64,000 nt of DNA. Source: Lentisphaerae bacterium GWF2_50_93 (GTDB lineage Bacteria; Verrucomicrobiota; Lentisphaeria; Victivallales; GWF2-50-93). Positions 59,127 to 64,000 of this stretch are shown in pieces (the first letter of the stretch is position 1; each line of letters begins with the position of its first letter). The position numbers and the translations under genes were made by a program. The stretch is taken from NCBI GenBank assembly GCA_001804815.1, contig MHBI01000099.1:186001-250000 (forward strand), written 5' to 3'. The notes under the pieces are model-generated. The model was not told the DNA's origin, did not search any database, and saw only the letters and a list, made by a program, of their open reading frames with translations.

Positions 59127-60905
59127 ATGCAAACAGCATTGAATGGGATTTTGGTAACGACGTTGGTGGCGGTGGGAACTTTTTTTGCTGCTGACACTGC
59201 AAGAGCAGAGGAAGAGCTTTTTGACTTGGAATCGATCATGAAAGATCCGGTTGATGCGAAGATTCTTACGACGGAGATCAAAGATGGAGTGGTATTTCAA
59301 AATATCGAATACACTACCCGGGTCGTCGATGGTTCTCCTGAGCGCATACAGGGCATATTGGCTTTTCCAGAAGGGGCGAAGTCGCTACCCGGAGTATACT
59401 GGAGCATGGGGGGGATGGCCAAGGCAAATCCGGAGTTCCCGGGACGCATCGCCAGCAGGGGATATGTATGCCTTGCGGTCACGCTTCCGCACAATATAAG
59501 GAATTCATTCCGTACGCCTTTTGATGCCAAGAATCCTAAATCCGCCAACATGACCCTCCTGGCCCGCGATCAATTGCGTGGCATCACAATGCTGTCCCAG
59601 CGACCAGAAGTCGATCCGAACCGCATAGCCGTGGCAGGCGCTTCCTACGGAGGCGTATTCGCAACCCTGATTGCCGGTGTTGATCCCAGAGTCAAGGCCG
59701 GATTCTGTTTCTTCGGTGCCGGGAACCATGAGCTAGGCACCAGCCTTCCGCAATTCCTGAAGATGGAAAAGCTGGAGGATCTCGCGGTCTGGAACAGTAC
59801 ATTTGACCCCGCGTTCAGGCTTAAACAGAAGAACATCCCTTTCATGTGGGGCGTTGCGTTCAACGATCACTGGTTCCTTTTTCCCGCTGTCGCGAAGACG
59901 TTCATGGAGACCGCTGGAACGGATAAGCGAGCCATAATCATGCCGTATTGGCAGCACGGATTCCCCCCTGAGGTTGACAATGCATTGATCAGTTTCCTTG
60001 ACACTACGCCTGTTGCCGCGAAATCCCGCCCGGCCTACAATGCGCCCGGACAGATCCAGCTCCGGCAGGAAAATGGCAAGGTGGTGGCCTCGTTCTCCTG
60101 GACCGGCGACAATCCCGTGGTCAAGGCGGAACTCATCGTCAGCTATGGCGAATACACGCCGTGGCTGGGCTGGCCGCAACGAGCCTCTTTCGTGTTTCCC
60201 GCAGAAATAGCCGGTAAACAGGCCTCCGCGAAATTGCCGATACCGTCACGCCAGATACCGCTGATTGCATGGGGAACCATTGCCGACAAAGATCAGATCA
60301 TGGTTTCCACCCCTCCGATGGTTCTTTCTTCAAAGGAGCTTTTGGACTTTCCGGTAGATGCTAATCTTGAATTAAACTGCTTTATAGACGGAGACCTTGG
60401 AGAAAGCGGACAATACTTTTATAAGCTGAGCGGAGAACCCTTTGCCGGACAGCCGGACAAGGAGGTCAAGCAAGCCGGCGAACAGTCCGTCCGGGTTGAC
60501 GCATATGTGCCCGAACCGAAGAAAACCAAGAACTTTTCCATAAAACTGTTCCATAATGTCCCAGGCTTGGCGCATCAGCTCAGTGTTTTCCTCAAGGCGG
60601 AGCGCCTAACACAAATTTCCGTCACTCTGACACCTGTCCGTCCGAAGTCATGGGGATCGGCATTGGTAAAGCAGCTCATTGCCAAGGATCCGCGTCTGGC
60701 GCCGCTGATTCCGCGATGGTCGGATAATCCAGAACCAATTTCAGTAACGGCATCAGTTGGTACTGAGTGGCAGGAGGTGAAGCTTGATGTTCCGGAACCG
60801 ACTGCACCGGTTGATGGATATAAGCTCGACATCAAGGAGACGGCTGAAGGCAAGACGGTCTACTGGATTGATACGTTGCGGATGAAGCCTGTCTGGCCAA
60901 AATAA
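59127..60905 (+). CDS. Exported alpha/beta-hydrolase, acetylxylan-esterase-like
   Basis: 592 residues, signal peptide ILVTTLVAVGTFFAADTARA. The catalytic domain (about 50-295) has GVYWSMGGMAKANPEFPGRI for the oxyanion region, the nucleophile in GASYGG (Ser173), an Asp in FNDHW (about 247) and His276 in YWQHGF. This is the arrangement of the dienelactone-hydrolase/acetylxylan-esterase superfamily. A long C-terminal beta-region (about 300-590) may hold two carbohydrate-binding sandwiches (VKAELIVSYGEYTPWLGWPQ; KLDIKETAEGKTVYWIDTLR). AAAGGAG precedes the ATG. With the SGNH and sialate O-acetylesterase genes it forms an esterase trio, pointing to a densely acylated substrate. Confidence 0.8.
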   Translation: MQTALNGILVTTLVAVGTFFAADTARAEEELFDLESIMKDPVDAKILTTEIKDGVVFQNIEYTTRVVDGSPERIQGILAFPEGAKSLPGVYWSMGGMAKANPEFPGRIASRGYVCLAVTLPHNIRNSFRTPFDAKNPKSANMTLLARDQLRGITMLSQRPEVDPNRIAVAGASYGGVFATLIAGVDPRVKAGFCFFGAGNHELGTSLPQFLKMEKLEDLAVWNSTFDPAFRLKQKNIPFMWGVAFNDHWFLFPAVAKTFMETAGTDKRAIIMPYWQHGFPPEVDNALISFLDTTPVAAKSRPAYNAPGQIQLRQENGKVVASFSWTGDNPVVKAELIVSYGEYTPWLGWPQRASFVFPAEIAGKQASAKLPIPSRQIPLIAWGTIADKDQIMVSTPPMVLSSKELLDFPVDANLELNCFIDGDLGESGQYFYKLSGEPFAGQPDKEVKQAGEQSVRVDAYVPEPKKTKNFSIKLFHNVPGLAHQLSVFLKAERLTQISVTLTPVRPKSWGSALVKQLIAKDPRLAPLIPRWSDNPEPISVTASVGTEWQEVKLDVPEPTAPVDGYKLDIKETAEGKTVYWIDTLRMKPVWPK

Positions 60906-60925
60906 TTTATAAGGGATAATGCAAT

Positions 60926-61657
60926 ATGCCACAGAAAATATTTTTGTCGATTTCGTCTGCAATCGCCATCATGATCGGTGTTTCTTGTCCGTGGGACATT
61001 TCTGCACAGGGGGAAGTGGATGTCCCCGCAGACCAGTCCTTAGTTGATCCTGTTCCACGGACGACCCCAAAATACGAGGAGAATCTGAAGCTCTTCACCG
61101 AGAAGTTCAGACAGATGAATCCCTCCGTCCTTTTCATAGGGGACTCAATCACGCAGCAGTGGCAGAGGGCGGAGCGGGGGCTGCCGGTATGGGAGAAATA
61201 TTTCAAGGATATAAAGCCTGGTAATTTCGGCATTGGTGGAGATCGTACACAGAACGTGATCTGGCGGATTGAAAAGGCGAAATGGGACGGGGTAAATCCG
61301 AATACCATTGTCCTAATGATCGGCACGAACAACGGAGACAAGGGAGAAGCCCTTTTCGAGGCGCAGAAGATAATCGTCAAGATGCTGAACGAACGCTTTC
61401 CGAAAGCGAAGATAATTTTCATTCCAGTACTTCCGCGGTGTGACAGGGGAAGCAATTTCAAGACCCTCGTTTTCAGCGCAAACAAGTTTGCACCACGCCT
61501 AGTCAGTGAATGCAAGAACGTGACCATACTGGACATGACTGACAAATTCATAGACGGGCAGAAGGTGCTGAAAAAGGAATTGTTCGTCGACGGACTACAC
61601 CTCTCCACGGCAGGTTTTGAGGTATGGGCGCAGTCCCTCCTTCCGCTCTTAAAATGA
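60926..61657 (+). CDS. Exported SGNH/GDSL hydrolase (platelet-activating-factor acetylhydrolase-like)
   Basis: 243 residues with an N-terminal hydrophobic signal (IFLSISSAIAIMIGVS). All SGNH blocks are present: I FIGDSITQQW (Ser74), II NFGIGGDRTQN, III LMIGTNNGD (Asn), V DGLHLS (Asp222, His225). The best match is the acetylhydrolase-like branch common in polysaccharide loci, which removes acetyl groups from sugars. It starts 20 nt after the previous esterase gene, with AAGGGA in the spacer. Substrate is inferred from neighbours. Confidence 0.85.
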   Translation: MPQKIFLSISSAIAIMIGVSCPWDISAQGEVDVPADQSLVDPVPRTTPKYEENLKLFTEKFRQMNPSVLFIGDSITQQWQRAERGLPVWEKYFKDIKPGNFGIGGDRTQNVIWRIEKAKWDGVNPNTIVLMIGTNNGDKGEALFEAQKIIVKMLNERFPKAKIIFIPVLPRCDRGSNFKTLVFSANKFAPRLVSECKNVTILDMTDKFIDGQKVLKKELFVDGLHLSTAGFEVWAQSLLPLLK

Positions 61658-61696
61658 GGATCACCTGATTTTTATCACAATAAGACGAGGTGTGAA

Positions 61697-63748
61697 ATGA
61701 TGAAGGTTCTGCCTGTATTTATGCTTATTCTGACATCCTCCGTTTCCTGGGCGGACGTAAAATTGCCCAGCATTATCTCCGACCATATGGTGCTGTCGAA
61801 AAGTAATGCGACAGCCATATGGGGATGGGCGGATCCCGACGAAACAGTCGTTGTATCCCTGTCAGGATTGTTAGCCAGCGCCAAGGCAGGAAAAGACGGA
61901 AAATGGATGGTGAATCTGAATCTGAAGGAATTAGGCGCAGGGCCGTTCGAGCTCATGGTGAAAGGGAGGAATGAACTGAAGATCCAGGATGTCATGGTGG
62001 GCGAAGTCTGGCTGGCATCCGGACAATCCAATATGCTTCTGGCTCTGCAGAACACCCTTGACGCAGATAAGGAGCTTTCTCAGTCTGCTAATTCCATGCA
62101 GCGTCATTTCGAAGTCAAATTGAAGCATGCCTCCGAACCTGCCGAGGATTGCGAAGGAAGCTGGAAGCTTGCAGGTCCGTCTACGGCCAGGTATTTTTCC
62201 GCAGTTGCCTACTACTTCGGAAAGAACCTGCAGAAGGAATTGAAGGTTCCTGTTGGAATCATGATGGCCAGCTGCGGAGGGACGCATGTGGAATCCTGGA
62301 CGAGTGCAGACGCCTTGTCCACTGATCCCGAACTTAAGGTGGGAATGGATAAGATTCTGCAGGAGTCGAAGGATTATCCCAGGAAAAAGGAAGAGTTTGT
62401 GAGCTCTTTTGGAGCCTGGCTCAAGGAGAATGGACGTGAAGACAGGCCGACGGAGGATGTGTCTGCTTTTGCAGGCGAGACAGATTCCCTGGACGACTGG
62501 AAGCCTGTCAAGATACCCGGCGTAATAAAAGCGGACGGGATTCCGGATCAGGGGGCCATATGGTTCAGGCAGGATATTGATCTGCCAGCCGATCTCGGGA
62601 AGAAAAAGCTTGAACTTGAACTGGGGGTGTTGGACGGCTTTGAAACTGTTTATTGGAACGGCAAGGAAGTAGCGAAGATGACCTATAAGGAATATTCAGG
62701 AACTCCATGCTATCGGCGATACGAGCTGCCGGAAAATCTTTTCAGAGCCGGGAAAAACACCCTGGCAATCAGAATCTTTTCACCCGCATCCCGTTTCAAG
62801 TTCATACATAAGGTAAAGGCGGGTTCACAACTCTTCGGGGACAAATGGACGGCAAAGACAGAATTTGCCCTGCCACCACTTACCCCTAAAATTTACGCCA
62901 AGGCTCCTGAGCTGCGCCGGGCGGAGGGAGCAGTAGGCAGTCCTTCCGCAGTGCCGGCCTCCCTCTTCAACGGGATGATCCATCCACTGGTAAATTTTCC
63001 GATCCGGGGAGTCATATGGTATCAGGGGGAAGGCAACGCAACCCGGGCCTGCCAGTACCGGAAGGCCTTTCCTCTGATGATCAAAGACTGGAGAACCAGA
63101 TGGAAGCAGGAGACTCTTCCTTTTTATTATTGTCAGCTGGCCAACAACAAGGGCAAGAATTTCCAGCCGGAAGAGAGCCGGTGGGCGGAGTTGCGAGAGG
63201 CGCAGGCAATGGCGCTGCAGCTGCCTAATACCGGAATGGCTGTGCTGATAGATCTCGGAGAATCCGACAACATCCATCCTGGAAACAAGCGCGACGTGGG
63301 CGAGCGGCTTGCCAAGATTGCCCTGGCTCAAACCTACGGAAAGGACATCGTATATTCCGGTCCAGTTTATCGTTCGATGAAGGTCGAAGGGGACAAGATC
63401 CGCATTGAATTCACACATGCGGAAAAAGGCCTCGTGGCTAAAAAACTCCCGGAGGTATATCAAGTCAATACGGTGAAGGCTGAAACAGCTCCTCTTGTTC
63501 CCAACAGTCCCGGAAGTGAACTTGAAGGATTTGCCATTTGCGGTGAGGACAAACAATGGGTCTGGGCCGACGCCAAAATTGAAGGGCAGTCTGTCCTGGT
63601 CTGGTCCGCCAAGGTTCCCAGTCCTGTGGCCGTCCGATATGCCTGGGCGGAAAATCCCACTTGCAATCTCTACAACAAAGCGGATCTTCCTGCAACGCCG
63701 TTCCGCACCGATCAGTTCCCTGAATTATCTCGTAACTCTAAATATTGA
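61697..63748 (+). CDS. Exported sialate O-acetylesterase-family protein (SASA domain)
   Basis: 683 residues, signal peptide VLPVFMLILTSSVSWA. An N-terminal beta-domain (SIISDHMVLSKSNATAIWGW, the family's typical first motif) precedes the SGNH-type catalytic domain. That contains EVWLASGQSNM (Ser111), SCGGTHVESW, IWYQGEGNA and DNIHPGNKRDVG (Asp about 524, His about 527). A GH2-like jelly-roll is inserted at about 260-370 (WFRQDIDLPADLGKKKLELE), as in many bacterial members. It removes O-acetyl groups from sialic acids or other sugars in the periplasm or outside. GAGGTG precedes the first of two adjacent ATG codons. It closes the esterase run. Confidence 0.88.
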   Translation: MMKVLPVFMLILTSSVSWADVKLPSIISDHMVLSKSNATAIWGWADPDETVVVSLSGLLASAKAGKDGKWMVNLNLKELGAGPFELMVKGRNELKIQDVMVGEVWLASGQSNMLLALQNTLDADKELSQSANSMQRHFEVKLKHASEPAEDCEGSWKLAGPSTARYFSAVAYYFGKNLQKELKVPVGIMMASCGGTHVESWTSADALSTDPELKVGMDKILQESKDYPRKKEEFVSSFGAWLKENGREDRPTEDVSAFAGETDSLDDWKPVKIPGVIKADGIPDQGAIWFRQDIDLPADLGKKKLELELGVLDGFETVYWNGKEVAKMTYKEYSGTPCYRRYELPENLFRAGKNTLAIRIFSPASRFKFIHKVKAGSQLFGDKWTAKTEFALPPLTPKIYAKAPELRRAEGAVGSPSAVPASLFNGMIHPLVNFPIRGVIWYQGEGNATRACQYRKAFPLMIKDWRTRWKQETLPFYYCQLANNKGKNFQPEESRWAELREAQAMALQLPNTGMAVLIDLGESDNIHPGNKRDVGERLAKIALAQTYGKDIVYSGPVYRSMKVEGDKIRIEFTHAEKGLVAKKLPEVYQVNTVKAETAPLVPNSPGSELEGFAICGEDKQWVWADAKIEGQSVLVWSAKVPSPVAVRYAWAENPTCNLYNKADLPATPFRTDQFPELSRNSKY

Positions 63749-63895
63749 GAGGTTCCCTTCATTAATGAAAGGTAACAGGCAAATAGCTTATGTAACAGTT
63801 TCAGCATTGTAAAGATGACGTCTTTTTATTACAGTAGATAGATACAAGAAAGTTGTGGCATGGCAGGAAAAGGATGCCTTGAAGGAGCTGTATCC

Positions 63896-64000
63896 ATGAA
63901 ATCAATCAACAGACGTGATTTTATTCTTTTATCCGCTGGGACCGCGGGATGGGGGTGTCCTGTCAACCAACCTCGCAGGCGCTGAACCAACTATAACTGA
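63896..64000 (+). CDS. Start of a Tat-exported protein with probable frameshift (cut by window edge)
   Basis: AAGGAG stands 8 nt before an ATG opening MKSINRRDFILLSAGTAGWG, a clear twin-arginine signal (RRDF). The frame then hits TGA after 29 codons. If one G is removed from the GGGGG run at 63951-63955, it continues as GVLSTNLAGAEPTIT, a normal signal-peptide end, and stays open to the window edge. So either this gene is frameshifted or the base call is wrong. Such leaders are typical of Gfo/Idh/MocA oxidoreductases, sulfatases and sugar isomerases in this phylum; the mature protein is not visible. Confidence 0.6.

Noticed and set aside
1-64000. tRNA, rRNA, CRISPR, transposase, prophage or SusC/SusD genes.
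   Set aside because: Reading both strands I found no T-loop/acceptor pattern, no spaced direct repeats and no integrase or transposase motifs. This is by eye; a covariance-model scan would be decisive.

Overview
The window looks like chromosome from a Lentisphaerota bacterium (Victivallis-like). The grounds are indirect: four pseudopilin genes carrying a near-identical [12 protein letters not shown] leader sit inside carbohydrate operons, three DUF4838 proteins and a DUF4832 protein are present, AraC-type regulators are abundant, and no SusC/SusD pair is seen. I recognised no rRNA, tRNA, CRISPR array or transposase. Almost every gene serves uptake or breakdown of complex glycans.

Layout. 0-7 kb: a GH65 phosphorylase (cut by the left edge) and a CocE-type hydrolase on the + strand face a GH130/GH43-like propeller, a long Gfo/Idh/MocA oxidoreductase and a RhaT-like permease on the - strand. 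7-32 kb: two AraC-family regulators (the second with a PocR sensor) flank a secreted ankyrin protein. They are followed by a solute-binding-protein/permease fusion, a second permease with a giant periplasmic loop, a LamG protein, two pseudopilins, a DUF4832 protein, an oxidoreductase, a Big2/beta-helix protein, a double FAD-oxidoreductase, a TIM-barrel isomerase-like protein and a very large putative glycosidase. 32-42 kb (- strand): esterase, GH36-type alpha-galactosidase, an (alpha/alpha)6-barrel protein, an AGE-type epimerase and a TIM-barrel glycosidase, interrupted by palindromic repeats. 42-48 kb: a DUF4838 protein, a decayed stretch holding gene fragments, an AraC regulator, a uroporphyrinogen-decarboxylase-like protein and another AraC regulator. 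48-53 kb: sialidase-like protein, NanA/DapA-type aldolase, pseudopilin, LamG protein, second pseudopilin. 53-64 kb: soluble histidine kinase, then a run of two DUF4838 proteins, two esterases, a sialate O-acetylesterase and the start of a Tat-exported protein.

The most interesting system is in 7.9-23.6 kb. Five promoters share one composite operator: two half-sites exactly 21 bp apart (a two-helical-turn direct repeat, as AraC-family proteins bind) with a conserved AT-rich core. In all five the end of the operator lies 20 nt before the position of the -10 hexamer; in four of them that hexamer is recognisable as TATNNT. The sites precede the ankyrin gene, the ABC importer, the LamG/pilin operon, the pilin/beta-helix operon and the FAD-oxidoreductase operon. 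This defines one regulon for sensing, importing and attacking a polysaccharide, probably run by one of the two adjacent AraC proteins.

A second theme is reuse of gene starts. The promoter and first ten codons of the sialidase gene have been copied in front of a pseudopilin gene 3.8 kb away, giving a pilin with two prepilin motifs. Separately, the promoter and first codons of a lost Gfo/Idh/MocA-type gene survive twice, once as a 12-codon leader that overlaps the start of a DUF4838 gene and once fused to an inverted fragment of an N-acetylglucosamine-6-phosphate deacetylase gene.
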